Shown: positions 6,342 through 13,687 of the stretch, in pieces
Layout of the letters: each line of letters opens with the position of its first letter
Numbering within the stretch: position 1 is the stretch's first letter
NCBI GenBank assembly: GCA_902789835.1
Contig: CADAPN010000010.1
Span: forward strand, 1 to 35,938
DNA length: 35,938 nt
Source of the DNA: Oscillospiraceae bacterium
Lineage (GTDB): Bacteria; Bacillota_A; Clostridia; Oscillospirales; Oscillospiraceae
Reading direction: 5' to 3'
The notes under the pieces: model-generated
Database searches by the model: none
What the model was told of the DNA's origin: nothing
The model's input: the letters and a program-made list of their open reading frames with translations, nothing else
Made by a program: the position numbers and the translations under genes

Positions 6342-6381
6342 AGAAGGCTCTGTACGTCTATATGCGTACAGAGCTTTCTTT
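6340..6381. terminator. Bidirectional terminator-like hairpin
   Basis: GCTCTGTACG (6347-6356) pairs with CGTACAGAGC (6365-6374) in a perfect 10-bp stem flanked by AAAGAA and TTTCTT. It directly follows the TAA that ends the recombinase remnant. Confidence 0.65.
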
Positions 6382-6501
6382 GTCGCTGTTCGCGGTCCTC
6401 CGCTTTTTGTAATAATCTTACGGAATACTGATTTTTCTTCCAAAATCACACATAATAGCAGAAAATGCGATAGATTATTACAACAGAAGGAGCGACCACA
6501 A

Positions 6502-6699
6502 ATGATACGGATTCACCTGTCCAGACTCCTCGGCGAAAGGCGCTGGACGCAAGCAGACTTATCTCGCAAAACTGGAATCAGAGCAGCGACGATCAATGAA
6601 ATATACAATGAGCTCGCGCAGCGGGTAAACCTGGAACATCTCGACCTGATATGCGAAGCTCTGGACTGCGATCTGGACGAACTGATTTCCAGAGAATAA
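6502..6699 (+). CDS. Small XRE-family (HTH_26-like) regulator
   Basis: The 65-residue protein starts MIRIHLSRLLGERRWTQADL and has one Cro/C1-type HTH (residues 16-40, DLSRKTGIRAATINEIYN). It ends with LDLICEALDCDLDELI, the typical tail of this short family. ATG 6502 follows AAGGAG. The frame is open upstream into the recombinase remnant, but that part is unrelated. Such proteins act as single-domain repressors. Its target may be the TTACGGAATAC element upstream. Confidence 0.72.
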   Translation: MIRIHLSRLLGERRWTQADLSRKTGIRAATINEIYNELAQRVNLEHLDLICEALDCDLDELISRE

Positions 6700-6723
6700 C
6701 ATCCTTCGATAAACCTCTCAATA

Positions 6724-6765
6724 AAAGGCGCAGACAGTCAATTTGACTGTCTGCGTCTTTTATTA
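6724..6765. terminator. Strong bidirectional terminator
   Basis: GCAGACAGTCA (6730-6740) and TGACTGTCTGC (6744-6754) form an 11-bp stem with a three-base loop. A-rich and T-rich flanks lie on either side. It separates the converging genes at 6502 (+) and 6763 (-). Confidence 0.85.
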
Positions 6766-6972
6766 TATCCGAGTGCCGTCAGGAAACTCGAAATATGCTA
6801 CGTATTTAGCTCCCAGCACCTCTGCCGCCCTATCCAAATCCTCCGAGGCGAATTTGCCGGTCTTTAACCGCTGATTGAGAGCAGACGGGGATGTCCCCAT
6901 CTCCCTCGCAAGCTGGGCCTCAGACTTTCCAGCATAGGTGCAGGCTGCTTTGATTTTCCGGGATATATCCAT
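6763..6972 (-). CDS. XRE-family repressor of the second switch
   Basis: This is a 69-residue protein with a helix-turn-helix at about residues 17-42 (SEAQLAREMGTSPSALNQRL). It ends in the short strand AKYVAYFEFPDGTRI, common in small phage and prophage regulators. GGAGGTGG precedes ATG 6972. It is divergent from the early gene at 7141, across a region with a consensus-type promoter and two TTTAGGAAA repeats that it probably binds. Confidence 0.75.
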   Translation of the reverse strand: MDISRKIKAACTYAGKSEAQLAREMGTSPSALNQRLKTGKFASEDLDRAAEVLGAKYVAYFEFPDGTRI

Positions 6973-7056
6973 TCAACCACCTCCGAGGCTATAATACAGC
7001 ATGGTCCAACGAACGTCAAGAAAAAACTTGATGGCAAACAGCATTTTCTGAAAAAT

Positions 7057-7099
7057 ATTTAGGAAATCATGCAGAAAACTATTGACATCATTTAGGAAA
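7057..7099. repeat. Paired ATTTAGGAAA operator candidates
   Basis: ATTTAGGAAA occurs at 7057-7066 and 7090-7099, 33 bases apart (about three helical turns). The second copy lies between the -35 and -10 of the early promoter, so binding of the divergent repressor would occlude it. Confidence 0.55.
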
Positions 7100-7110
7100 A
7101 CCTGTATAAT
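7082..7110 (+). promoter_or_regulatory. Consensus sigma-A promoter of the rightward early operon
   Basis: TTGACA (7082-7087), a 17-base spacer and TATAAT (7105-7110) form a perfect consensus promoter, 30 bases before the start codon of the first early gene. Confidence 0.88.
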
Positions 7111-7140
7111 GAGACCATCAAAAGACAGGAGGACACACCA

Positions 7141-7509
7141 ATGAAAACACTCATTTGCATCGAACACGTCGGGAAGACAGGATGGGACAGCAAGATCGGC
7201 TCTCATATCCAGTTCCAAGGAAAGCGGAGGATGATCCAAGGCAGGCTGATGGAGGACTACGAAAAAGTAGGCGACGGCATCTTCTGGATGATGCAGCGTT
7301 CCATCTGCTTGAAGGCGGTATACACCCAGGCCGACATGATAGAGAAGCGGCTGTACAACGAAGCGGAAACGCTGGATGATGGAGAGATCGTCCAGATCTG
7401 GAAGATCATCGACCACGGTGATCACATCGAGGACGGCGGCAGGGGAGAATACAAATTCCATGCACTTGGCGATTACAGCGACTGCGGGAAGTTCGAGAAG
7501 GTGGGCTGA
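7141..7509 (+). CDS. Early phage protein of unknown function
   Basis: The 122-residue protein begins MKTLICIEHVGKTGWDSKIG. CAGGAGG lies upstream of ATG 7141. It is the first gene after the consensus promoter and is probably under direct repressor control. The sequence predicts an alpha/beta fold with many charged residues; no known motif was found. Its stop codon lies in a GGGCTGA-GAAA-TCAGCCC hairpin (7503-7520). Confidence 0.7.
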   Translation: MKTLICIEHVGKTGWDSKIGSHIQFQGKRRMIQGRLMEDYEKVGDGIFWMMQRSICLKAVYTQADMIEKRLYNEAETLDDGEIVQIWKIIDHGDHIEDGGRGEYKFHALGDYSDCGKFEKVG

Positions 7510-7543
7510 GAAATCAGCCCTACCAAAAGAAAGGAGAAATACG

Positions 7544-7726
7544 ATGGGGTCTTACAGAGAGTTGATTGAGCAGTACCGCAAGGAGTGGAACGGCGCGGAA
7601 GTCATCTATGAAGGGAATAAGCACAAAGTCGTTGATGTTGATTATAACGGTGCGCTGCTGATCGATAAGAAAGCTCAGTTCACTGACACAACTGCGGTCG
7701 ACATGACCAGCGTGAAGAGAGTTTAA
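7544..7726 (+). CDS. 60-residue early protein
   Basis: ATG 7544 follows AAAGGAG. The product starts MGSYRELIEQYRKEWNGAEV and continues as a strand-rich part (HKVVDVDYNGALLIDK). The longer in-frame reading from 7376 is a shadow of the previous gene. No family is recognised. The compact beta pattern may be an SH3-like barrel, but this is a guess. Confidence 0.62.
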   Translation: MGSYRELIEQYRKEWNGAEVIYEGNKHKVVDVDYNGALLIDKKAQFTDTTAVDMTSVKRV

Positions 7727-7773
7727 AACACAGTCACCTGACCTATCGGGTATACGGGGAGAAAGGACAAAGC

Positions 7774-7854
7774 ATGATTGAGATGATCAAAGCGTTCCTG
7801 TCGCAGGTTGCGACCGGGATGATCCAGCAGGCAGCAAGGCAGTTCACGTTATAA
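7774..7854 (+). CDS. 26-residue amphipathic peptide
   Basis: GGAGAAAGGA precedes ATG 7774. The peptide MIEMIKAFLSQVATGMIQQA continues six more residues to TAA. Hydrophobic and polar residues alternate as in an amphipathic helix. It fits the operon spacing; whether it is made is unknown. Confidence 0.4.
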   Translation: MIEMIKAFLSQVATGMIQQAARQFTL

Positions 7855-7963
7855 TATTGATCAATTGGTCAAGAACCAAGCTGATAATTGATACATTTTG
7901 ACCAGTGGTCTTTTGAATGATTTTGGAGGAAGATATCCTCAGAAAACGAAAGGGGGATCACAT

Positions 7964-8095
7964 ATGGAATGGGTAACAGAGCGGGAAGCAGCACTGCTGG
8001 AGAAGGGCCGCGAGAACTGGGACGAAGATGATACTGAAGAGTGGGAATATCTTCAGGACGTCAAGTCAGGAAATGAAACATGCGGAATTTTTTAA
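7964..8095 (+). CDS. 43-residue acidic protein
   Basis: AAAGGGGG lies upstream of ATG 7964. The product MEWVTEREAALLEKGRENWD is followed by a Glu/Asp-rich stretch and ends in CGIF. The helical, very acidic make-up resembles small phage inhibitors or DNA mimics, but nothing specific can be claimed. The 98 bases after it contain two hairpins (8120-8136 and 8145-8161). Confidence 0.5.
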   Translation: MEWVTEREAALLEKGRENWDEDDTEEWEYLQDVKSGNETCGIF

Positions 8096-8193
8096 GAATG
8101 CAAATCCTAACCGATGAGAACTGGACGGTAACCAGTCGAAATCACCTGACAGCCAGTCAGGGAGATCTTAGGAAACCAGAAAGGAGAATAAAC

Positions 8194-8862
8194 ATGGATT
8201 TCAAATATGGAATGAGACTCAGAGGTTTCTCGCTTGGCTGTCAACCGATGGAAGGACTGATGAGAGCAGAGAGCGGAAATGCTCAGTATCACAGCATCCT
8301 TGTGTACAACAGGCCTCTGACCCAGCAGGAAGTTGACGAGTACGAATTAGATGATCTTCAGAAGAATGAAAGGAGCAACACTATGAATAAGAATCTTGAA
8401 ACCATGAAGTGCAATGAACTCCGCCTGATGGCGCGTGACCTTGGAATTAAGGGCTACGGCAGCAAGGGCAAGGAATGGCTGATCCCCCGGATCACCGAGA
8501 TCATGGAGGCCAAAGAGGCCGAGGCAAAGGACGCCGCCGAGAAGAAGCCCGTCAAGGAGAAGAAGCCCCGCAAGGTCAACCTGATCGAGCATGACGGCAA
8601 GGCGCAGAGCCTTGGTGCTTGGGCCAAGGAGCTGGGAATGCCGGTCCCGACCCTTCGGGCGAGACTCCGCAACGGATGGACAATTGAGCAGGCACTTGGC
8701 AAGGCCAGTGCTGGCAAGGCTGAAAAGTTGATCGAGTTCAACGGCAAGAGCCAGACGCTGACGGCATGGAGCCGGGAGCTCGGAATCCCGAGAGCAACAC
8801 TTGATGCCAGGATAAACCGTCTTCACTGGGCACCCGAAAAGGCATTCGCCGCCAGAGCATAA
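8194..8862 (+). CDS. In-frame fusion: conserved phage protein plus SAP-like/HTH-repeat DNA-binding protein
   Basis: ATG 8194 follows AAAGGAG. Residues 1-63 (MRLRGFSLGCQPMEG, YHSILVYNRPLTQQEVDEYE) are a family normally about 60 residues long with a stop after the acidic end. Here no stop occurs and the frame enters a second protein. That protein has its own GAAAGGAG site and ATG at 8383, so a 159-residue product may also be made. The second part has a SAP-like region (LETMKCNELRLMARDLGIKG), a Lys/Ala linker and two tandem repeats of the type 'G..ss(L)..W..ELG.p..TL.aR', at about residues 134-176 and 181-222. Those repeats resemble DNA-binding modules of AP2/HNH proteins. Fusion by stop loss is inferred. 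Confidence 0.7.
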   Translation: MDFKYGMRLRGFSLGCQPMEGLMRAESGNAQYHSILVYNRPLTQQEVDEYELDDLQKNERSNTMNKNLETMKCNELRLMARDLGIKGYGSKGKEWLIPRITEIMEAKEAEAKDAAEKKPVKEKKPRKVNLIEHDGKAQSLGAWAKELGMPVPTLRARLRNGWTIEQALGKASAGKAEKLIEFNGKSQTLTAWSRELGIPRATLDARINRLHWAPEKAFAARA

Positions 8863-8910
8863 CAGCAGGCCCTCCCGGCCGGGCAAAAGACCGGGAGAAA
8901 GGAACGTAGC

Positions 8911-9057
8911 ATGAGCATTGACCTTGGAACCTACCTTTACTGGAAAGACAAGCCGATTTCGCACGATCAGGACGAGTGGGACGGAAAATACAGGACCTGG
9001 GGTGAGATGTACCTCGGCGAAGGATATGAGATCGAAGAACCGATCTACTACACATGA
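8911..9057 (+). CDS. 48-residue early protein
   Basis: GAGAAAGGA lies upstream of ATG 8911. The product starts MSIDLGTYLYWKDKPISHDQ and is acidic and aromatic. The ribosome site is inside a hairpin made by CTCCCGG and CCGGGAG (about 8871-8897). The stop overlaps an ATG at 9054. No family is recognised. Confidence 0.55.
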   Translation: MSIDLGTYLYWKDKPISHDQDEWDGKYRTWGEMYLGEGYEIEEPIYYT

Positions 9058-9074
9058 ATCGAAAGGAGAGCAGC

Positions 9075-9362
9075 ATGGACACTACAAAGAGGATCAAGAT
9101 GGTCAAGGCAATGGAGTTTATCACCCGGCAGATCAATGACGAGGGCGTCTTTGAGGGCTGGCTGATCGGCGGTGTGGCCGATGGGGATATCAAGTACGGC
9201 GACCTCGAGGTCAGGGACGAAGACCGGGAGGATCTGGCAGTGTACATCGAGGATGAGAGCTTCGCCGATCTGATGCACACCTTCCTGTATCTGATGAAGA
9301 ACGCAAGCCGTTCCGGCGGGCTGCACTGCGACGGCGTGGTGAGCGAGGCGGCGAAGGTATGA
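9075..9362 (+). CDS. 95-residue early phage protein
   Basis: ATG 9075 is preferred over the in-frame ATG 9054 because AAAGGAG lies directly upstream. The protein is acidic and helical (TKRIKMVKAMEFITRQINDE, then EDESFADLMHTFLYLMKNAS). It is of a type often seen in Clostridia phage early regions, but the function is unknown. The stop overlaps the next start (ATGA). Confidence 0.65.
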   Translation: MDTTKRIKMVKAMEFITRQINDEGVFEGWLIGGVADGDIKYGDLEVRDEDREDLAVYIEDESFADLMHTFLYLMKNASRSGGLHCDGVVSEAAKV

Positions 9363-9541
9363 ACGACGAAAAAACATGCGGCGAATGCCGGTATTGTGAC
9401 GAAGACGAGTCATGGTCGGAAGATGACTATATCTGGTTCCATTTTTGCGAAATTGGACAAGGGCCAGAAGACGGAATAACCACTGAGACACCAGCCTGCA
9501 AATGCTTTGTACCATTGCGGAAAAAAGAGGAAAAGGTATGA
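9359..9541 (+). CDS. Cys-rich small early protein
   Basis: The 60-residue protein overlaps the preceding stop by four bases. It has CGECRYC at residues 7-13 and C30, C47 and C49 towards the end, so a zinc-binding knuckle is likely. Comparable 'CxxCxxC...C.CF' proteins are frequent in phage early operons. Confidence 0.62.
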   Translation: MNDEKTCGECRYCDEDESWSEDDYIWFHFCEIGQGPEDGITTETPACKCFVPLRKKEEKV

Positions 9542-9765
9542 TGGAACAGCCTGAAATTGTTCCTATGACGACTGGAAGGATCTGAGGGAGCTGCAGAAGC
9601 AAGAAGAAGCGCAATAGGATGCTCTATGAAGCCGTTGCAACGGCCAAGAGCGAACGCAAATTGATTCCCCGGCCCTACACCCTTCCTGCACTTTGCAACG
9701 CTCAGACACGCGCTGACGCTTGTAAACACGGCATAAGGCTGATATAAGTATAATCGCAATCTGTA
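9542..9765 (+). other. Decayed stretch without a convincing gene
   Basis: Between the Cys-rich gene and the terminator only fragments are seen. ATG 9541 opens a 15-codon frame. A different frame reads YDDWKDLRELQKQEEAQ up to TAG, like the end of a small phage protein after a frameshift. A possible 42-codon ORF (9619-9747) has no proper ribosome site. Together with the ParB fragment just after it, this suggests deletion and decay around the endonuclease insertion. Confidence 0.4.
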
Positions 9766-9767
9766 TC

Positions 9768-9801
9768 AAGCACCACGGTTCGCCGCCGCGGTGCTTTCTT
9801 T
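9768..9801 (+). terminator. Intrinsic terminator of the early operon
   Basis: AAGCACC (9768-9774) pairs with GGTGCTT (9790-9796) around a GC-rich inner loop and is followed by TCTTTT. It would end early transcription before the ParB fragment. Confidence 0.65.
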
Positions 9802-9909
9802 TATGGCCGCTCCTTTGAGTATGTTGCCGAATCTATACGGCAGTTCGGCTGGAAGCAGCCGATTGTCGTTGACCGGGATGGCGTGATCATCGCCGGGCTT
9901 ATCAGTTAG
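9802..9909 (+). pseudogene. ParB-like domain fragment
   Basis: The frame reads YGRSFEYVAESIRQFGWKQP followed by IVVDRDGVIIAGLIS and a TAG. This is the core of the ParB/sulfiredoxin-like domain ('ESI..FG(W/F).QPIVVD....IIAGH') of phage ParB-methyltransferase genes. It has no start, its 5' edge abuts a terminator and it stops where the conserved His should follow. It differs clearly in sequence from the intact ParB domain 570 bases downstream, so it is a relic of another gene copy. Confidence 0.75.
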
Positions 9910-9919
9910 GGGTAATATT

Positions 9920-10447
9920 ATGATCATAATTGATAATACAAACATCAAGTATATTGATAAAAAATACGCTGTATCCAAAGACGGGCGCATTTTTACATTC
10001 TGGGAAAATCATAAAAAGTGGAAAGAACAAAAGCTTAGAAAGCATAGAAACGGATATCTACGTGCAACAATACACGGGAAAGACGCATATGTACATAGAC
10101 TTGTTGCGGAATACTTTTGCAATAACCCGCACAAATACAACGAAGTGAATCATATAGACGGGGATAAAACCAATAACAACGCGGAAAACCTTGAATGGTG
10201 CACGAGATCGCAGAACAACAAACATGCGTTTGAAACAGGATTGAGAGACTATTCTGAATTAGCAGAGATTGCAAATTGCAGGGCTGCGAAGGAGAAGAAA
10301 AAAGAAAGACGCTGTATTTCTTTTGAAACAGCGGAAGAAATAAGAAGAATAAAGGGTAAAACAGATAGAGAAATCGCAAAGAAATATGGTATTTCGCGTG
10401 GAACTGTGTGGCAGATAAGGAACGGATTAACATACCGTTATGCTTAA
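9920..10447 (+). CDS. HNH homing endonuclease with C-terminal HTH
   Basis: The 175-residue protein has an N-terminal NUMOD4-like region (YAVSKDGRIFTFWENHKKWK). An HNH_3-type core follows (HRLVAEYF, then EVNHIDGDKTNNNAENLEWC, residues about 59-94) and then an HTH (TDREIAKKYGISRGTVWQIR, residues 147-166). It cleaves DNA and spreads its own gene. GGGG precedes ATG 9920. The gene is AT-rich compared with its neighbours, a sign of transfer. It lies exactly between a truncated ParB fragment and an intact ParB-methyltransferase gene, so its arrival probably went with loss of the rest of the older gene. Confidence 0.88.
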   Translation: MIIIDNTNIKYIDKKYAVSKDGRIFTFWENHKKWKEQKLRKHRNGYLRATIHGKDAYVHRLVAEYFCNNPHKYNEVNHIDGDKTNNNAENLEWCTRSQNNKHAFETGLRDYSELAEIANCRAAKEKKKERRCISFETAEEIRRIKGKTDREIAKKYGISRGTVWQIRNGLTYRYA

Positions 10448-10475
10448 TATCCAATAAAAGAAGAATGGTGGAAGC

Positions 10476-11753
10476 ATGAAATCAAAAGCATTTGATCATA
10501 GCAAGTATCCAAATTGGATAGACCCTGAAACGGTATTGCCGTATGAGCGAAACGCAAAGCAACACACGGAAAAGCAGATCAAGAACCTCGTCAACAGTAT
10601 TAACCGTTTCGGCTGGCAACAGGACGTTGTAATTACATCTGACAATGTGCTTGTTATCGGCCACGGGCGCAGACTCGCCGCCCTGCAAATCGGCTGTGAC
10701 ATGCCGTATCACGTTATCGACAAGACCGCCGACGAGCTGACCGATGAGGATATCCGAGAACTGCGTATTGCCGACAATCAGACGAACGCCGAAACCGGCA
10801 TGGACTTCTCCACGCTTGAAGCTGAGATTGAGGATTTGAGCTTTGACGGCTTTGATTTTGACTTTGGCTTTGACTTTGATGATGAAGAAGAACCAGCTGA
10901 AATTGTAGAGGATGAGGTTCCAGAAGAGGTCGAAACCCGTTGCAAGTTGGGTGATGTTTGGCGGCTTGGAAACCATCGCCTGATTTGCGGCGACAGCACC
11001 GATCCTGCTGTTATTGATAGGCTTATGGATGGGGTAAAGGCTGATATGGTGCTTACTGACCCTCCGTATGGAACGACAAACATTGCATTTGACAAAGAAG
11101 GAAAAGTCGATTTTTGGGATAGTATAGAAATATCCTGTAGAAATAATTCTGCAATATTAGTTTTTAGTCAACAACCATATACAACACGTTTGATATTAAG
11201 CAACGAAAAAGAGTTCAAATATGAAATTATATGGCACAAAACACACGCAACGGGGTTTCTAAATGCAAAAAAAGCACCGTTAAGGGCACATGAAACTATT
11301 TGTGTTTTTTATAAAAACCAACCAACATATAACCCACAAAAAACGATAATTGAAAGAAATGACATTGGCAGAAAAAAGGTCAACGGAACAAAGGCAAAAC
11401 AATACAATGATTATCAAGTGGGAACATGGGAATGGGAAGAAAGTGGAGAAAGATACCCAACAGATGTAATTGTTTTTTCGAGTTGGAACGGTGCAAGATT
11501 TGGAGATACATCAAATGCGACAGTACACCCAACACAAAAACCAATAAATCTATTGTCGTATTTAATTCAAACATATAGCAATGAGAAGGAAATTGTACTT
11601 GATTTGTTCGGCGGTAGTGGTAGCACACTAATAGCCTGCGAACAGTTAAGCAGAAAATGCTATATGTGCGAAATTGATCCGCATTACTGTGATGTGATTA
11701 TCCAACGATGGGAAAACCTTACTGGTGAAACGGCGGCGCTTTTGAATGTTTGA
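10476..11753 (+). CDS. ParB-DNA methyltransferase fusion (N6-adenine or N4-cytosine)
   Basis: This is a 425-residue two-domain protein. Residues 13-100 are a ParB-like domain (LPYERNAKQHTEKQIKNLVN, then VIGHGRRLAAL). Residues 108-152 are an acidic Phe/Asp linker. The rest is an SAM-dependent methyltransferase of the beta order, with DPPY at 195-198 before the SAM-binding FGGSG at 378-382. It probably protects phage DNA from restriction or marks it for packaging, just upstream of the terminase genes. Bases 11080-11600, which hold the target-recognition part, are clearly AT-richer than the ends, which suggests domain exchange. Confidence 0.9.
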   Translation: MKSKAFDHSKYPNWIDPETVLPYERNAKQHTEKQIKNLVNSINRFGWQQDVVITSDNVLVIGHGRRLAALQIGCDMPYHVIDKTADELTDEDIRELRIADNQTNAETGMDFSTLEAEIEDLSFDGFDFDFGFDFDDEEEPAEIVEDEVPEEVETRCKLGDVWRLGNHRLICGDSTDPAVIDRLMDGVKADMVLTDPPYGTTNIAFDKEGKVDFWDSIEISCRNNSAILVFSQQPYTTRLILSNEKEFKYEIIWHKTHATGFLNAKKAPLRAHETICVFYKNQPTYNPQKTIIERNDIGRKKVNGTKAKQYNDYQVGTWEWEESGERYPTDVIVFSSWNGARFGDTSNATVHPTQKPINLLSYLIQTYSNEKEIVLDLFGGSGSTLIACEQLSRKCYMCEIDPHYCDVIIQRWENLTGETAALLNV

Positions 11754-11901
11754 AGAAGCAACGATGACACGGAAAGAAACCGTCAAGGAGTGCAAGCGGC
11801 TGACTGCTGCGATCCGCAAAACGGAAAGCGAAAAACTAAAGCGCGACTACGGGAAGCGCCTGAAGAAGCTCCAAGCGTGGCTTTTATATTCTGAGGGGTG
11901 A
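11746..11901 (+). CDS. 51-residue basic helical protein before terminase
   Basis: ATG 11746 overlaps the methyltransferase stop (ATGTTTGA); an alternative start is ATG 11764. The product contains MTRKETVKECKRLTAAIRKT and a Lys/Arg-rich helix ending LQAWLLYSEG. Its charge and place between methyltransferase and terminase suggest a DNA-linked helper. Equivalent small genes occur at this place in related phages, as I recall. Confidence 0.55.
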   Translation: MFEEATMTRKETVKECKRLTAAIRKTESEKLKRDYGKRLKKLQAWLLYSEG

Positions 11902-11910
11902 AGATCATTT

Positions 11911-12414
11911 GTGGCAAAAGGTAAATATGCGGATTGGATCACCGAGGACGGCCTTTTGCTGCTGGAAGGATGGGCAAGAGACGGTCTGACGGATGAACAG
12001 ATTGCCCACAACATCGGAATCAATGTCAAAACCTTGTGGGACTGGAAAGTGCGATTTGACCCGATTTGTAATGCCATAAAAAAGGGAAAAGCGCCTGTTG
12101 ATATCCAGGTGGAAAACGCTCTGCTGAAACGCGCCCTCGGATATGAGTATGAAGAGGTCACGACGGAGATCACGGAAACGCCTTACATCGACAAAAGAGG
12201 AAAAGAGCGAGTCCGAAAGCAGAAGCATGTGAAGAAAACCCGGAAGATCGTGCTGCCGGACACGACAGCACAGATCTTCTGGCTGAAGAACCGCAGGCCG
12301 GACAAGTGGCGTGACAAGCCTGCCGAAGCAAACAACGACAAGCCTGAAGATGACGGTTTCCTCGCTGCCCTGAGCGGCAGTGCTGCGGAGGACTGGGCCG
12401 ATGAAGAAGGGTAA
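11911..12414 (+). CDS. terS: Terminase small subunit
   Basis: The 167-residue protein has an N-terminal HTH (LTDEQIAHNIGINVKTLWDW, residues 26-45) for recognising the packaging site. A helical oligomerisation region follows, then the typical C-terminal segment 'AQIFWLKNRRPDKWRDK'. The start is GTG 11911, with GAGGGGTG about 12 bases upstream. The 3' end overlaps the large-subunit gene by 14 bases. Confidence 0.88.
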   Translation: MAKGKYADWITEDGLLLLEGWARDGLTDEQIAHNIGINVKTLWDWKVRFDPICNAIKKGKAPVDIQVENALLKRALGYEYEEVTTEITETPYIDKRGKERVRKQKHVKKTRKIVLPDTTAQIFWLKNRRPDKWRDKPAEANNDKPEDDGFLAALSGSAAEDWADEEG

Positions 12415-13675
12415 GCCGGTATTCAAGTTCAAGCCATTCAGCAAAAAGCAGAGAATGGTTTTGAACTGGTGGACGCCTGAGAGCCCGGTCAAAGATGCAG
12501 ACGGCATTATTGCAGACGGAGCGATCCGCGCCGGCAAGACACTTGCCATGTCTCTGTCGTTCGTGCTGTGGGCCATGACAAACTTCGACTCGGAGAGCTT
12601 TGCAATGTGCGGCAAGACGGTCGGAAGCTTCCGGCGCAATGTGCTTTTTTGGCTCAAGATTATGCTGTACGGGCGAGGTTATCATTGCGAAGAAAGACGC
12701 AGCGATAACCTCGTCATCATTTCCCGCGGCGATACGGAAAACTACTTTTACATCTTCGGCGGCAAGGACGAGCGGTCACAAGACCTGATTCAGGGCATCA
12801 CGCTTGCGGGCGTATTCCTTGATGAGGTGGCGCTCATGCCGGAAAGCTTTGTCAACCAGGCAACAGGCCGATGCAGCGTAGACGGTTCCACGATGTGGTT
12901 CAACTGCAACCCTGAATATCCGTCTCACTGGTTCAAGGTCAATTGGATCGACAAGGCGGAAGAAAAGAATCTTCTGTATCTTCATTTCACGATGGACGAC
13001 AATCTGAGTCTGTCCGATCGTGTTAAAGAAAGATACAAGCGCATGTACACCGGCGTTTGGTATGAGCGCTTTATCCTCGGCCTCTGGGTGCTTGCCCAGG
13101 GGCTTATCTACTCCATGTATCAGGAGGCAATCGGCGATCCGCCAGAAGGAGACGCAGAAAAATATTGTCTGTCAATCGACTATGGAACGCAGAACGCCTT
13201 CGCCGCGATCCTCTGGGGCAAATACGGTGATGTCTGGTGGGCTGTGCGTGAGTATTACTATTCTGGGAGAGACACAGGTGTCCAGAAAACAGACGAAGAG
13301 TATGCCGAGGATCTGGATCGTACATTCGAGGACATTCTTCCTGGACAAAGCATTGAAACAATCATCGACCCGTCTGCTGCGTCGTTTATAACGCTGCTCA
13401 GAAAGAGGAACGGAAGATATAAAGTCATAAAAGCAGACAATGCTGTGCTTGACGGCATCCGGGAGACGGCAACGGCCATGAAGACCGGGAAAATCAAAGT
13501 AAGTCGTCTGCTGAAAGCATGGCGAAAAGAGGCAGAGGGCTATGTTTGGGACGAAAACGAGAAAGAGGATAAGCCTGTCAAGGTAAATGACCACGCAATG
13601 GACTCGACACGTTATTTCGTCAAGACAAAGAAAATTTGCAGAGTCCGGAGAGAATACAGCAGCATTTTGAGATAG
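12401..13675 (+). CDS. terL: Terminase large subunit (PBSX/Terminase_3-like)
   Basis: From ATG 12401 (GGAGG nine bases upstream) the protein is 424 residues. The ATPase domain has the Walker A-like GAIRAGKT at 40-47 and Walker B VFLDE at 138-142. The C-terminal RNase H-like nuclease domain is marked by SIDYGTQN, IIDPSAASF and DHAMDSTRY, which carry the acidic metal ligands. It cuts and pumps DNA into the prohead. The length and motif set are complete. Confidence 0.93.
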   Translation: MKKGKPVFKFKPFSKKQRMVLNWWTPESPVKDADGIIADGAIRAGKTLAMSLSFVLWAMTNFDSESFAMCGKTVGSFRRNVLFWLKIMLYGRGYHCEERRSDNLVIISRGDTENYFYIFGGKDERSQDLIQGITLAGVFLDEVALMPESFVNQATGRCSVDGSTMWFNCNPEYPSHWFKVNWIDKAEEKNLLYLHFTMDDNLSLSDRVKERYKRMYTGVWYERFILGLWVLAQGLIYSMYQEAIGDPPEGDAEKYCLSIDYGTQNAFAAILWGKYGDVWWAVREYYYSGRDTGVQKTDEEYAEDLDRTFEDILPGQSIETIIDPSAASFITLLRKRNGRYKVIKADNAVLDGIRETATAMKTGKIKVSRLLKAWRKEAEGYVWDENEKEDKPVKVNDHAMDSTRYFVKTKKICRVRREYSSILR

Positions 13676-13687
13676 GAGTGAAAGGCC

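Noticed and set aside
9619..9747. A 42-codon ORF after the early operon
   Set aside because: No usable ribosome site and no protein-like pattern; it was kept as part of the decayed stretch.
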